64,000 nucleotides of DNA, taken from Notospermus geniculatus (lineage: Eukaryota; Nemertea; Pilidiophora; Heteronemertea; Lineidae). The stretch is from NCBI GenBank assembly GCA_002633025.1, contig NMRB01000858.1, positions 4,823 to 68,822 on the forward strand, given 5' to 3'. Every line of letters starts with the position of its first letter. Position 1 is the stretch's first letter. Below the pieces are notes generated by a model. That model did no database searches. It was not told where the DNA came from and was given only the letters and a program-made list of their open reading frames with translations. This document shows, in pieces, positions 1 through 12,068 of the stretch. The position numbers and the translations under genes were made by a program.

Positions 1-516
1 GGGGGGGGGGGCCTGGCAGGGCCGGATCCAGGATTGACAGAAAGGGGGCGTAGCTCGACGGTGCGGTGAGCATGGAAAAGGAAGTTGGATGCCAAAACGG
101 GGGGTCTGGGAAAAATTTGACAATTTAAGTGCTTTAGATGCATTTTCCTGGGATCTGAGAGCAAAAATATGGACATATAAAATGGACATTTGGGCCAAGG
201 TATTTTTTGGCAAAAAAAGTGGGGGGGGGGCGGTACCCCCCGGCCCCCCGGCTCCTACGGGCCTGCTTTTAGGCAACCTCGTCTATGCATGTTCAATAAA
301 GTCAATCTATTTGAATGATCTAAGTTACCAATTAGGCATTGAGACTGTTGCCACACATAATAAAAGAACGAGCTGACGCATGACACCTTTACTTGATGAA
401 GGGTAGTCACGCTATGACAGCGCGTTGAACTATTCAAGTGATGAAAAGGATGCGGCCATTTTGTCAGCTAAGGTTTCGTCAGAGTATCAGTCTCACCTCG
501 GTGTTACTACTGACTT

Positions 517-644
517 TGTGTGCGTTAGACCGGACACCAGTCTTATTAAGTTGGTTCCAGACTCCGCCGCTAGGGGAGGGTGTGTGCGTTAGACCGGACA
601 CCAGTCTTATTAAGTTGGTTCCAGACTCCGCCGCTAGGGGAGGG
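517..644 (+). repeat. Tandem duplication, 64-bp unit, two copies
   Basis: 517-580 and 581-644 are the same 64 bases, starting TGTGTGCGTTAGACCGG and ending AGGGGAGGG. The identity suggests a recent event. Confidence 0.9.
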
Positions 645-774
645 ATACTGAGGCATATGCCTACCCCACGTATGCAGTGGCACTTAAAGGTTCCTTCACC
701 GTACACCAAAAAAATAAAAATATAGGTTTGGTGGGGTGGGAGTGGGGGTGGGGTATAGACAAAGCGTTGCCTTA

Positions 775-833
775 ATTCCGAAATGGCCTATCTTTTAATA
801 GATAATCTATTAAAAGATAGGCCATTTCGGAAT
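775..833. repeat. Near-perfect hairpin, 29-bp arms, 1-nt loop
   Basis: Left arm 775-803 (starts ATTCCGAAATGG) and right arm 805-833 are exact reverse complements around A804. Confidence 0.95.
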
Positions 834-1082
834 ATGTGAACTTAAATAGTGTCACCAACTAACAAATAAAACTAATTATTTCCCCGTGGACGAACAATAT
901 TATTAGATTTACCTTTGTATTATTAAGTGTAAATCCAATTGATTTTGCTGAGGACATGATAAATAATGCAGTCGTTTCGGATGAGAACTTGATTTATTTG
1001 CACGTGACTTGCATGTTAGAGATAATCTGAAAATACCCCTGGGTTGTGTAAGGCCATCGGTGTCTGGTATGGTCATACGAGT

Positions 1083-1386
1083 CGGTTCGAGGCCAGTTTA
1101 GTTCACTTGCTTTTTGTACCGTGACAAAGCCACGCGACCTGTACTGTCCTTCCCTTTCATGGGACAGTGAACTGGCCTCGAACCGGATCGAACCGACTCC
1201 AGAACGAGGCTGACAGTGTCGCCGCCGCCAGATATGGTGGCTTTCCGAATCAAAATGCCCTGGCAGCCAATCATGGTGGCTTCCTGAATCAAAAAATTCA
1301 AGTTCCTGCTCACTGATTGGCTGCCAGGGCATTTTGATTCGGAAAGCCACCATCTCGCGGCGGCGCGACTGTCAGCCTCGTTCTGG
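1083..1386. repeat. Two adjacent foldbacks
   Basis: 1083-1185 has arms CGGTTCGAGGCCAGTT and its complement. 1199-1386 has long arms starting CCAGAACGAGGCTGACAGT, including GATTGGCTGCCAGGGCATTT and its complement. No coding sequence is seen. Confidence 0.85.
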
Positions 1387-1399
1387 AGTGATTCGCAGG

Positions 1400-2050
1400 C
1401 ATTTACTCCATGTACAATGATGTATGTCCTATCTCGCTGTGGAAAATCTCAGACTTTCATTCCTTGTCAGTAGTATCCTCTAACTCCCTCAAATCCTTTT
1501 ATACTTTTATACATGTTCCTGTGGTACAGGGGACATCTCGTGACAGAAGTTCCTGTCTGTTAGTGTCCGGCCTCGTGTTACTGACCCTTATTCCGTCAGA
1601 ATCTTTTGCTGGGAGACACCTCATATCGGGGTACATGACAGTTACATGAATGACACCGCCATGCAGATACATGTAATATTAGTACAAAATAGGCGTGTCG
1701 CTTTTCTCCAGAGGGACCAGTTGATCCGAAAACAGTTCCTCTTTACACCTTGATCCAGATCAAAGGTTTAATATGGTAATCTCAAGGTTATTCAAGGTTA
1801 TAATTTACGCCAGCCCAGTAATTGGAGATTGCCATCTCTCGCTAGTTATCAGCACCATATGCAGCATGTTGATAGGATGATTTGCATTCGTGATTAGGGA
1901 TGCGGGCTCACCACTCTGATGAATCAAATCAATCTCATCGAGGACTGCAGCGTTTAGGAGGAAGGTGTTTCTTCTTGGGTGAAGCATCTGATTCTCACCA
2001 GTCTATCTGGCCTGACCTGGTTTGAATCCATCACATTTCCCGCTTCTGAG
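1400..2050. other. No gene recognised
   Basis: Unique-looking non-coding sequence with stop codons in all frames at short spacing and no exon-like stretch with splice sites. Confidence 0.5.
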
Positions 2051-2055
2051 GAGCA

Positions 2056-2164
2056 GGCCCCGTATTCATAAAACCACTTAAGTCTAAGTGTGATACTTAT
2101 CTTTTGTGTTTAACAAAGGATAAGTGCCATACTTAGACTTAAGACGTTTTATGAATACTGGTCC
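2056..2164. mobile_element. Short hairpin MITE, CGTATTCATAAA family
   Basis: The ends CCCCGTATTCATAAAACCAC and GTTTTATGAATACTGG pair, as do the AAGTCTAAGTGTGATACTTA arms around a short AT-rich loop. Relatives occur at 4963-5076 and 18346-18446. Confidence 0.85.
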
Positions 2165-3083
2165 AGAGCCTCAGCCAATCATCAGTGACGTGTGCGAAGG
2201 CTAATCGATGTGCCAATCAAAATCCGTGTTACAAATGTGTGCGGGAAGAGAAGAGAAAGTGCCGAACAGCGATTTGTTCCAAGAGTTCTGATTGGCTCAG
2301 AGGCGGGGTCAAGTAGGGGTCAGATTCATTTATAATTTATGAGTTAACGCAAAAGATGACATGATTGGGACAAGGCTAAAGACGCAGTCGATGGCCTTGT
2401 TTGGGCAAGATGGAGTGACGTTGTCTTGCATGAACGTGGGAAGAACATGGAGCAAGTAGGCCTATCATGAATAGAAGACATACGTCACCTTCACAGCAGA
2501 TGTTTTAATAAGTTGTTATTAGTACATCATCCATCACAACTAGGCCTACCACATCCTAAAAAGGACAGATGGACTTGTGAAACAGACCATTCTCCCGCCC
2601 AATCGATTTCCTCTTATGGTGCAGTCCACGTGACGTCAGCTGTCTCATTTGCATCTCTCTCTCCATTTATTCAGAATTTACTTTTGCAACAGGTGTGGCA
2701 GTTCACTATAGGCCTATATGGGATAGTTAATGCATTCAGTGCATTGGCCATAGAATAGCAATGCTCCAGCGGACTTGCCACACTGCATCCAAACGTGAAT
2801 ATGCATTTTTAGACGGCTGCTGTATTCCCATTAGCAATACTGTGCCATATTTCGTAGTTTATCGCGTGAACTGGGAACGGTTCCTGGCATATTTCATTGG
2901 TGAAGTTTTTATGGATCTCAACTGACCATTATATACACATATAAGGTAGGAATTTTGTTCACAATGTCAAGTCAGTGTGGTGGAAACTGCAAAGATAGCC
3001 TGCGTTATTGCTGTAATTAGGATGTTGATCGTGGGAATTCTTGATACTTCAGTAAATGTGTTGAAACGGTCCTCCGCACAGCC

Positions 3084-3300
3084 CAGGTGTGATGAAATCT
3101 AATGTCCCCGTCTTACTGATGTCCCCTTGCATTGTTTGTCATAGGATTATCGAACAACAGGGAAACAATAGAAATGCTATTAATGGAGGGACACTTTCTC
3201 TGTCCCACCATGTAGAGTCCAATTGAATGGCGCTACTTAATCCGTAAATATATTGTTGGGGGACATTACATATTGGGGGACATTAAATTCTATTACACCG
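3084..3300. repeat. Foldback with GGTGTRAT...TGTCCCC ends
   Basis: The left end GGTGTGATGAAATCTAATG pairs imperfectly with CATTAAATTCTATTACACC at 3300. The interior is unpaired and non-coding. A direct repeat of GGGGGACATTA lies near the right end. Confidence 0.65.
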
Positions 3301-4140
3301 GCATACAGTACAGGTGTGAAAGAATCTAGTTAATGAAATGGCGACGATCAGACCCAGGTATTTTTTCTCCGAAATAGAACACCTATTCTGAGATCGGACA
3401 TCAATGAATTTTAATTGTTCAGGTGGTTCCTCGATCGTCATTCCGTCTATCTCCTTCTTGTTCGCCCGTAGTTAATACGTCATAATAAAGTGGTACAATG
3501 AAAGATAGTTGTGACACGCCTCTTACACAGCGTCTGTTCAGATTTCCACCAATCGCGATAGCGCAGTAATTATGAATGAGCCAATCGTGCAGTAGCTACA
3601 AATTGTTGTCCAATCAGGGAGAATTTTCGAGGTCGATTGGTAGGAGTTTTGATTTTATTTATTTTTATTTATTTATTATAAATTCGTGGGTAAATTCTTC
3701 ATTAAAACATACAATATAGATAAAACATCCCTTAAAACATTTTACATATAGATACATGTATCACAGAATTGATAAAACATACCTCTAAAACATTTAGCAT
3801 TTCGTCGAATAGAGCTTTGTATAAGACGCCAAGGGCTTTTTGAAACAAGCCATATGTGCTAAAAGCGGTTTTGGACCTCAGCATGAAGTTGAATCTCCCT
3901 CATTTTCGAATAGAATTGTCCCGTCACATGAATGTCCACCGTCTTCGCTACATCATACGTCACCAAATATTATTGACCAATCACAGAGCGCAATCCATCC
4001 TTTGCCCTGCCAGAGTATGTCAAGGGTGTGGCAGAAACGTGCACTCAACTGGGCGTGCACATTGACCAATTACTTATGCAATGCTGATCTCTTTCTATTT
4101 ATTCATTGCATTTGAATTGTTTGCTCATCGTTTCAAGCAG

Positions 4141-4224
4141 GTGTCGGTCCGCAGCGCCGTTGCGAACCTCATCTCTCGTTGTGGGCTGGTCCCCTCCGCT
4201 GTCCAACAGTACGAGACGTTTCAG
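4141..4224 (+). CDS. Candidate exon of unknown protein (84 nt)
   Basis: TTTCAAGCAG precedes, GTAACA follows, and the 84 bases between are open: VSVRSAVANLISRCGLVPSA, then VQQYETFQ. Local CpG content is higher than around it. A degraded echo of its second half (CGLVP...VQQ) occurs at about 5318-5360, also followed by GTGAGG. The family is not recognised, and it may instead be part of a repeat. Confidence 0.25.
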
Positions 4225-4962
4225 GTAACAGGGTGCATGCAAGGTCTTAAAAANGTCCAAAGATAGACAACGGTGTCCAAATAACAAAGGAATCGCAAAA
4301 CATGCCAGGGGGCTTGTTTTGCAGTTGTCTAAGCTTGTGATTCATTCATAATTTCAAGTTTTGTGGTCTTAAAAGGTGTCCCAGTGGTCCTAGATTATCT
4401 GTATGAAAAGAAAACGTGGCTATGAAAAATATTCAATGAAATATGCAGGAAAATTAAGTGGTCATTTACTTTCGACTAAGTGTGTACTATCCATCCAGTC
4501 ACAACAGCAAATAGGCCTACATGACGAATGCCGCGCACGTGAGGTCATCTAAGGTATGCCCATTTACAATTCATTATATAATCGTCTCAACAAAGGCAGT
4601 GCGATCGGGAAACATGTTTATTCACCTGTTGGACTTGACTAGCTAGACCGACTTCCTTGCGTTGTTCGAAATTCCGATAAACACCAGTGTTTTGGTAGAC
4701 TTGTCTAACAGTTGTCTTACAAATGTTTAGGCTTAAACAAGTCCAAGTTAGACAGGCGAAAAACACCTTTTATAAGTTCGGGCCTTAATGTTTAAAGTTT
4801 GGGTTTGTAGTCTGATATCAACAACGGTAGAGGTTCTCATCCAACTTTACACTTTAACCCCAGTCTATCCTGAAACTTTCAGTAGAACTCTGATGAGCTG
4901 CTCATTCAGCGATACAATCCGAGCATTTGAAGATTTCCGACCAGTACCCATTTATACACCTG

Positions 4963-5076
4963 GACCCATATTCATAAAAGTACTTAAATCTAAGTGTGAC
5001 ACTTATCCTTTGTTTAGCACAAAAGATAAGTATCACACTTAGGCCTAGACTAAAGTACTTTTATGAATATAGGCCC
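4963..5076. mobile_element. Short hairpin MITE, CGTATTCATAAA family
   Basis: CCCATATTCATAAAAGTACT pairs with AGTACTTTTATGAATATAGG. The inner arms carry the same AAGTGTGACACTTATCC words as 2056-2164. Confidence 0.85.
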
Positions 5077-5077
5077 T

Positions 5078-5186
5078 GGGCCCATATGCATAAAAGTGGA
5101 ATAAGCTTATTCCAGGTATAACCTAACGTTATAACCTTAAGTTATACCTGGAATAAGCTTATTCCACCTTTATGCATACGGGCCCT
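5078..5186. mobile_element. Short hairpin MITE, CATATGCATAAA type
   Basis: The arms GGGCCCATATGCATAAAAGT and GGAATAAGCTTATTCCAGG repeat in reverse complement. The right end abuts the SINE at 5187 and the left end is two bases from the previous hairpin. Confidence 0.85.
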
Positions 5187-5330
5187 GGGTGGAGATCTCG
5201 AGAGGCCGGTGAGGTAAAGAGACTTGCCCAAAGTCTCACGCCCAGTGGGATTTGAACACGGGACCCTCTGACCGCTAGTCGGAGACCCGAACCACTACAC
5301 CACCGTGGCTCCCCAAGTTGTGGGCTGGTC
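5187..5330 (-). mobile_element. tRNA-derived SINE
   Basis: The minus strand reads AGCCACGGTGGTGTAGTGG (box A-like) and later TGTTCAAATCC (box B-like), then a tail with GGGCAAGTCTCTTTACCTC. That tail resembles the TTGGGCAAG...TTAACC segments of animal tRNA-SINEs. A related head occurs at 47870. It is not a functional tRNA, because the cloverleaf is not intact. Confidence 0.7.
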
Positions 5331-5800
5331 CCCACCGGTGTCCAACAGAAACAAGAGGTGAGGTATACCGTCGTTTCCCGTTCGTCCCCGGCCTGAACGG
5401 CTCTTTTCACTCACTTCACATGCCGCAGTTTGTGAAAAATGGCGATCGATGCATGATGTGAAAATGATGCATGATATTGAATTTTATATACGTGTACGTA
5501 GATGCTTACAGTGTCACACCTGTTGGGTCAGGAGTAAACCGATGTATTTCGTTCATAATAGGGATTCCTTGTGTAATCAGTCTCGCTCAAGTATTGTCAT
5601 CCGAGCACTGTACACCGTGGATGTCAAACACATTTGTGTTGCGCTCGCCACATTTGATTCAGGCTCTTTGGTACACGTGTCATCAGTATCTACATGACTG
5701 TACCAGAGGAACCCTTTGGAAGGTTCCTTCAAGAACCTGACGTAGAACCTGAAAAATATTCCATGACTGAAAGAACCTTTTATTTATGCAACTTTTACTA

Positions 5801-6060
5801 AGGGAGTAAGAAATAAAAGTGGAAAATAAGAAGTGGGATATTTTGGAATTATGCGCGAGTTTTTCAATTTCTCAAATTGGGAGCATTTTTTTCCCATTTT
5901 ACGAAATTTTCTCTAAAATGACATGACATTTTGTCTGATTTTTCGGGCGATATTTCTCAAAATGGGGAAAACATTTTCTCCCAATTTGAGAAATTGAAAA
6001 ATTCGCGCAAAATTCCAAAATTTCCCACTTCTTATTTTCCACTTTTATTTCTTACTCCCT
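5801..6060. mobile_element. GGGAGTAAG foldback MITE, copy 1
   Basis: The element is about 260 bp. The ends AGGGAGTAAGAAATAAAAGT and ACTTTTATTTCTTACTCCCT pair, with further arms around GCGCGAATTTTTCAATTTCTC. Other copies are at 10898, 11896 (partial), 16273 and 28721. Confidence 0.9.
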
Positions 6061-6483
6061 GTCAGGGTTCTTCCGTAGGTTAATCTGGAATAAATGGGAG
6101 ACACCTACGTGTAACTAATTGATTTTGCAATGAATCACAAATTTTTGCTTCCATGCATTATAACGTTGGCCGATATGAATTATTCCGAATAACGTCAGCT
6201 GTAATGATACTTAATAGGGCTTCAGTGTGGGTTTCTATGATAATGCAGATGTGTTAAACAAAAAAATGATCAAAAAAGACAATGAGCAACATTGTTCTCC
6301 ATTTGGCTGCTGTGATATAGAAATGAACAACTCTGTTTTCATTTTTCACTCCTCATTTATTTCCATTCAAAATCTAAAGCAGAAAATGAATGCCTAGGTG
6401 AATAGTTAATGAGAATGCAACAATGCGATGTTCATTCTTCAGGTTTACGGATGATTCGTGCCGAATCACAAATGATGAGTGAA

Positions 6484-6870
6484 ACGAGTCCCTATGTAAC
6501 AGCGTACCAAATCACAATTGACGAATCAAAAATGAGTTCCTATGTAACAGCGGACCAAATCACAATTGACGAATCAAAAATGAGTTCCTATGTAACAGCG
6601 GACCAAATCAGAATTGACGAATCAAAAATAAGTTCCTTTGTTACAGCGGCCCAAATCACAATTGACGAATCAACAATAAGTTCCTATGTAACAGCGGCGA
6701 AAATCACAATTGACGAATTAAAAATGAGTTCCTATGTAACAGCGGCGAAAATCACAATTGACGAATCAAAAATGAGTTCCTATGTAACAGCGACCCAAAT
6801 CATAATTGACGAATTAAAAATGAGTTCCTATGTAACAGCGGCCCAAATCAGAAATGACTCGACGAGTCAA
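6484..6870 (+). repeat. 48-bp tandem repeat, eight units, open in one frame
   Basis: The units follow AGTTCCTATGTAACAGCGG...ATTGACGAATCAAAAATG. As 48 is divisible by three, one frame stays open for 155 codons and would give a 16-residue repeat SSYVTADQITIDESKM with scattered replacements. No signal peptide or splice context supports a gene. It is a minisatellite that could incidentally be read. Confidence 0.85.
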
Positions 6871-7139
6871 AGATAAATTCCTATGTAATGTCTGTAAGAG
6901 CGGCCTTAGAGGCGAGGGTGTACCTGTTGCCTATACCACTTGCAAGCGCCGTTAAAATGAGATTTGTTATTCCATATTGCGAGTTCACCGCTTCTCAATC
7001 TCCTATTCCGCTACTGGTTTACGTGATTGTCTAAATCAACTTTGATTTACCGTTCCATCGACCGCTTTTTCACCGTCAGCAAGAGGAAACAAGTAATCTA
7101 TTGTTATTGCTGTGCCGCAGACGACAGGGCGACGATCCG

Positions 7140-7583
7140 TAGTCTCGTGCCACCAGACTCTTGCAATTTCCAATAAATTTCCAATTTTAGAGTCTGGTCC
7201 ATATGGTTACTTTGACTTGTAAAACCATCATGGCGGACAATCTACCGACAATGACGTAGAACACAACACTGCACTGCATGCATGCACAATCAATGCAAAA
7301 AGCATGCAACATTTTTGTTTTAGACATTGTTTGTACTATTTTATGATTATCTTATCTTTGTTCTTAACTACACGAATAAATTAAATTAAAAATTAAATTA
7401 AAACTGCAGCCTACGTCACCAACTTTTGAGACCCATGATGCAGTGGTAGTGACTAGCCAATCAGCGAAGCTCCCCTTATTTTGAATTTCCGGAATAAGCA
7501 ATTACAATGAAAATTGCGTTCCGTGCCAGACCCTCGGTCTCACGACCTCGGAGTATGACCGAGGGGCTGGTTGCGCGAGACTA
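7140..7583. mobile_element. Mutator-like MITE with 9-bp target duplication, copy 1
   Basis: The ends are TAGTCTCGTGC and GCGCGAGACTA. GACGATCCG flanks both sides (7131-7139 and 7584-7592). A second copy with its own 9-bp duplication lies inverted at 43909. The interior has no transposase. Confidence 0.88.
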
Positions 7584-7689
7584 GACGATCCGTAGTTACC
7601 ATCGTCTCGTGTAGGGATTGTCATCAAGGATGGTATTATTTGACGGCGATCACCCTCCCACGCGTAATATCGGGAGGACTTTGATCTCT

Positions 7690-8165
7690 TGTTGATTGCT
7701 TCGTGGGAATTGAGGTTTCCTTCAGAAATTGACGTCACTGCAAGGGATACAGTTAGGCTACTTTTTCCTCTGTAGGCTACTACAAATTGTCGGAGACTAG
7801 GTCTGCCGGAAGATTGCTTCATGGGAATTGAGCTGGCTTCCTCCAATCATATTGACAAACACAGTGACGTCAGAAATTGACGTCACTGCAAAGAGATTAT
7901 GGGCCGTATTCTAGAAGCTTCCTTAAGTCTAAGGTTTACCTTTAGCTATTGTTTGCAGGGCAGAATACAAAAGATTAAAGTGCACCTTTGAGCTAAGGAG
8001 GCTTCTAGAATACGGGCCATAGGCTTTATGCTTTTCCTTTGTAGGCTACTACAAATTGTCTGAGACTAGATAGGTCTGCCGGAAGATTGCTTCGTGGGAA
8101 TTGAGCTGGCTTCCTTCAATCATATTGACACACACAGTGACGTCAGAAATTGACGACACTTCAAA
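7690..8165. repeat. Imperfect tandem repeat interrupted by a hairpin MITE
   Basis: TTGCTTCRTGGGAATTGAG, TTGACGTCACTGCAA and TAGGCTACTACAAATTGTC recur in the same order from 7690, 7811 and 8088. The middle unit is split by the hairpin 7901-8018. Confidence 0.75.
7901..8018. mobile_element. Short hairpin MITE, CGTATTCTAGAAGCTTC family
   Basis: GGGCCGTATTCTAGAAGCTT pairs with the right end GGCTTCTAGAATACGGGCC. It has the same family words (TTTACCTTTAGCTATTGTTT) as 29972-30094 and 31796-31919. Confidence 0.88.
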
Positions 8166-8905
8166 CCCATCAAATGGAATACTTTGGGTATCAAAAGAAT
8201 TTTCTAGAGGGGCATGCCACCAACAATACTCATAAGACAACGAAAGACTGGACATAAACAAACGAAATGTAAATAAAGAATGATTTTCTTGTCCCGCGAA
8301 AATACCCGTGATACATTACCTTTAATATTTCATGCTGTCCAGTCTGAATATTTTTGACACCTTATTCTTTCCATATAGAGAGGGAAAATATGATAGTTAT
8401 GTAGGTCTAGACGTAACGCATGTATAAACTACCTTTAAATCAACGAGGCCATTACCTTCCTTCAAAGCATCATAATGTTAAGTCGGCTGAAGATGACTCT
8501 GAAACAAAAATACATCTGCCATCGCTTAATGGAGTTGGTAAAGAATAAAAGAGAGTATCGGATCGCTTGCATTGTCGTCAAGGCAGAGGCTGAAGTAGCT
8601 AGAGAACCTGGGAATGCCATTAAAAAGTGCCTTCATTCGACGGCGATGGATCAAAATAAATCGTTACTGGTGTGACAGGGATCTAAGTCCCCTGGAATCT
8701 AAGTCCGGTGTTATTTTTCAACGAGGGATTAGGACATATGGGTATAGAGACCATGACCATTCAGACATAGCCATACACTAAAGTCCGGCAACATCTAACT
8801 ACGACCCAATGGAATGCGGAAGTCATGTACATGTAATGTGGCAGAGCTTTGCCATTTTTAATCATGCCTGTCGACCATTATTGTGTTCGTTCCCCGATTG
8901 TTTTG

Positions 8906-9290
8906 TTGGTGATGGTCGGCGTTGCTGACCACACAGCAAGCTGCTGATATCTTCGAAACGAAGTCATGACACTGACACTTTTGATGCTAAATACACCAAA
9001 CTCGCAGAAGTCGCAAACGTCTGGCATTGCTGGGGTCCAATATCTCCTGTTGCCATGGTCGGCATTGCTGACCACACAGCAGACTGTTGATATCTTCGAA
9101 TCGAAGTCCTGACACTGACGCTTTTGATGCTAAATACACCAAAATCGCAGTGTGTAAGTCACAGAGATCTGGCATTGCTGGGGTCCAGCTTCTTCTGTTG
9201 GTGATGGTTGGCATTGCTGACAACACAGCAGGCTGCTGATATCTTTGAGTCGAAGTCCTAACACTGACGCTTTTGTTATGATAATGTTGG
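8906..9290. repeat. Tandem repeat of about 146 bp, 2.5 units
   Basis: GGCATTGCTGACCACACAGC and GACACTGACGCTTTTGATGC recur from 8906, 9056 and 9204. Diverged relatives flank 11830-12060, where a GGGAGTAAG fragment has been inserted. Confidence 0.8.
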
Positions 9291-9968
9291 AGGAGCCAGG
9301 TCCTGCGGCAAAGCCAGGACTGTGCGACTTAGGCCTACAATTGCAATTTTGGTGTAAAATGGAAAGTAAGCATTTTCAAATGGATTGAAGGGTTTGAAAA
9401 CAAACGAGGCTGGGTATTTATTAATGAATCCGTGACAGCGGTAGGCCTTGTATGGATACGTTATTGAGGAAGCGTACCCATGGGGTGTCTAACAATACCT
9501 TGAAAAGCTTCTGGTAGAACGCCTCGCGAGGGAAACCCCGACAAAAGCATCGTAATATAGGTAACCAAGGTAACGGTACATTGCCCGGAAGGAACGTACA
9601 GGGGTACCGGGTATCGTGTTGAAGGGTTTGCTTAGAACGTCTAATATGGTAAAAATCCCTGGCTGGCGAGTGTGAAGGATGGCACGTGTTTTCGATCGGT
9701 ATTTGCTTTGGTCGTTCCGTTCTTCCCTGACCAACGATGGTCAGTGCAAACAACAGTTGTGCAACAAACAGAAAGATACACAAATGTATTACAGTTTCCG
9801 AACAACCAATTTCATGATGAAGAAGTATGAACTAATTGGCCTCCAAATTAATTCATACTTCCTTCCTTGTCGACCAGAATGACAAAACTGAGACGTTCGC
9901 TGAATGAGTTGTCAACGCCAACACCATTGCTGGCATAGCTATTGGTGTAAGAGAATGAAATTAATAGA

Positions 9969-10364
9969 GAGGTTTCGCAAATCTGACGAAACACGAAGTA
10001 CGAAATAAGAAATTGGAGTTCATTTCTGATATGACTGTTATGACGTTCAGGAGATGGTTGGTACCACAAACATCGCCTGCGGCAAGAGCGTCTTTTAGCG
10101 TATGACGTTAGACCGATAGAATTACTGTGTATATTAACTTTGAAATTTATCATTCGTTGCCACTTCGTAGATACGAAGTGGTAATTTAAAAATTCAAGAT
10201 GTACCTTAACTTGCTCGGTTTTACATGATATGCTAAAAGACGCACTGGCAGCAGGGTCATTTGTGATAGCAACCATCTTCAGAAATACGCTCGTACATAG
10301 GTCCTGGAAATGAAGTTGAATTTCGTATTTCGTGCTTCGTGTTTCGTCAGATTTGCGAAACCTC
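9969..10364. mobile_element. GAGGTTTCGCAAATC MITE, copy 1
   Basis: It is 396 bp with inverted ends GAGGTTTCGCAAATCTGACG extending through ACGAAACACGAAGTACGAA. The interior words GAGCGTCTTTTAGCGTATGA are shared with copy 2 at 13848. No clean target duplication was read. Confidence 0.85.
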
Positions 10365-10897
10365 ACTAATATTTCATTCTTCCTCGTCGACCAGTATGAA
10401 CTGGGATTTAACCGTAAGCCATGCAAATCGGAATTTATACATATTCCATTTTGATCACGTCCCTTTGTACGAATCGTCCACGACAACACCATTGTTGGCG
10501 TTGTTGTTGTGGACTGTGATTGATCAGCGTCGATATGTAAATCTCACACGGCTTCCGTGGTTATTATACTGAAGTATTCCAGCTTAATGTCCTATTAGGA
10601 AATGCTGTGAGAAGGTGGGATGAAGGGCGAGGCGAGGCCAGCAGTATGTCTATGAAAAATCTGTATGGATATCGGAGTACATGTATGCAACATGTAATCG
10701 AAGGAAACAGTCCCTTTTTGGGTCGTTGACAAACAGTTTCAAAAGGTTTCATGAGTTGAAAGGTTCTGTATCTTAGGCTTCCTTTACATAGAAGTATACG
10801 GTATTCGGTATTTGGTGCACGTTTCGGAATGCACGCCTATACTAGGAAACGAACAAGTTTATTTCAAATAGCGGGTTACATAGCCCTATGGCCCTTA

Positions 10898-11156
10898 AGG
10901 GAGTAAGAAATAAAATTGGAAAATAAGAAGTCGGAAATTTTGGAATTTTGCGCGAATTTTTCAATTTCTCAAATTCGGAGAATTTTCTTTCCCCATTTTG
11001 AGAAATATCACCCGAAAAATCAGACAAAATGTCATGTCATTTTAAGAAAATTTCTCAAAATGGGGAAAATTTGCTCCCAATTTGAGAAAATGACAAATTC
11101 GCGCAAAATTCCAAAGTTTCCCACTTCTTATTTTCCACTTTTATTTCTTACTCCCT
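10898..11156. mobile_element. GGGAGTAAG foldback MITE, copy 2
   Basis: It has the same ends and inner arms as 5801-6060. TTAA overlaps the left end. Confidence 0.88.
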
Positions 11157-11157
11157 T

Positions 11158-11262
11158 CCTTATTTTCATACTGCGAATTCGCTAGATTATATATTGCATT
11201 TTCGGTACAAAAGGTACGTTGTCGTAAAGTTAACGTTTATCGTTTGATTTCTTAAACTCCCT
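11158..11262. repeat. Right half of the TTTCTAAACCTCCCT foldback
   Basis: TTTTCGGTACAAAAGG, GTTTATCGTTTGATTTC and CTCCCTAA match the right arm of the complete foldback at 46847-47001. The left half is missing and the GGGAGTAAG element sits directly beside the break. Confidence 0.7.
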
Positions 11263-11895
11263 AATAGGGGCCTATACGAGGAACGGTGCACGCTATTCGG
11301 GTATACAAGGAATCGCGCTTGCACGACTTTTTTTTTCGTGCTTGTATATTGCCCGTAGTCGGGAGAATAGGCAAAGATTGGTCAGTTAACTCATCATGCT
11401 CGCATTAAGCTACAAAAAATTGTGATAAACATGTATTTGCAAAAAGCATCACACGTCAAATTCCCGATGGCTGTGTTGCTAAATTCACTGACCAACTGAA
11501 TTGAATTCAATATCTGAAGCTGTAATGCAGTTAGAGCTCGTAAAGGGAGTTGTAATCATCCAAAGTTAATGACATTTAATCTTCATCATCTTCGCCTGAT
11601 GATCCATTACCAGAGTGTCGTTCAGCTACCACATGGCAATTAATCGGTTGTGATGTTCTGGCTACATCTCCCTTCGTTGGTTGATAATTACACGCTCAAC
11701 TAGCCTGGCAGAGACTTTTATTAATTTGTCACTCGCAAATGGTGAATTTTGGGCATGAATAAAACGACAAATTTGACACTCGACTCAGTTATGGTATTAA
11801 AATAAGTTATTCAAGTAGGCCTACCATGTTGGTCTTTCTGTATCACCATTCAAAAGTACACCAAAGTCGCTGTTGTGAGGTCACAGAGACCTGAA

Positions 11896-11968
11896 GGGAG
11901 TAAGAAATAAAAGTGGAAAATAAGAAGTGGGACATTTTGGAATTTTGCACGAATTTTTCAATTTCTCA
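11896..11968 (+). mobile_element. GGGAGTAAG foldback MITE, truncated left end
   Basis: Only the first ~70 bases of the element remain, embedded in a diverged copy of the 8906-type satellite. Confidence 0.75.
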
Positions 11969-12068
11969 ATGCTGAACATCACCAACACGAGAAGTTGGAC
12001 TCCGGCAATGCCATACTTCTGTGACCTTACAACTGCGATTTTGGTGTATGACCGATCTATCTCAATCT

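Noticed and set aside
5240-5315. Functional tRNA gene
   Set aside because: Box-like motifs are present but acceptor and anticodon stems do not form a proper cloverleaf, and the sequence continues into a SINE tail.
6409-6876. 155-codon open frame as a repeat protein gene
   Set aside because: It is explained by a 48-bp minisatellite; no splice, signal or promoter context.
9848-10492. 214-codon open frame on the minus strand
   Set aside because: It spans the GAGGTTTCGCAAATC MITE and its flanks, and shows no protein family motif.
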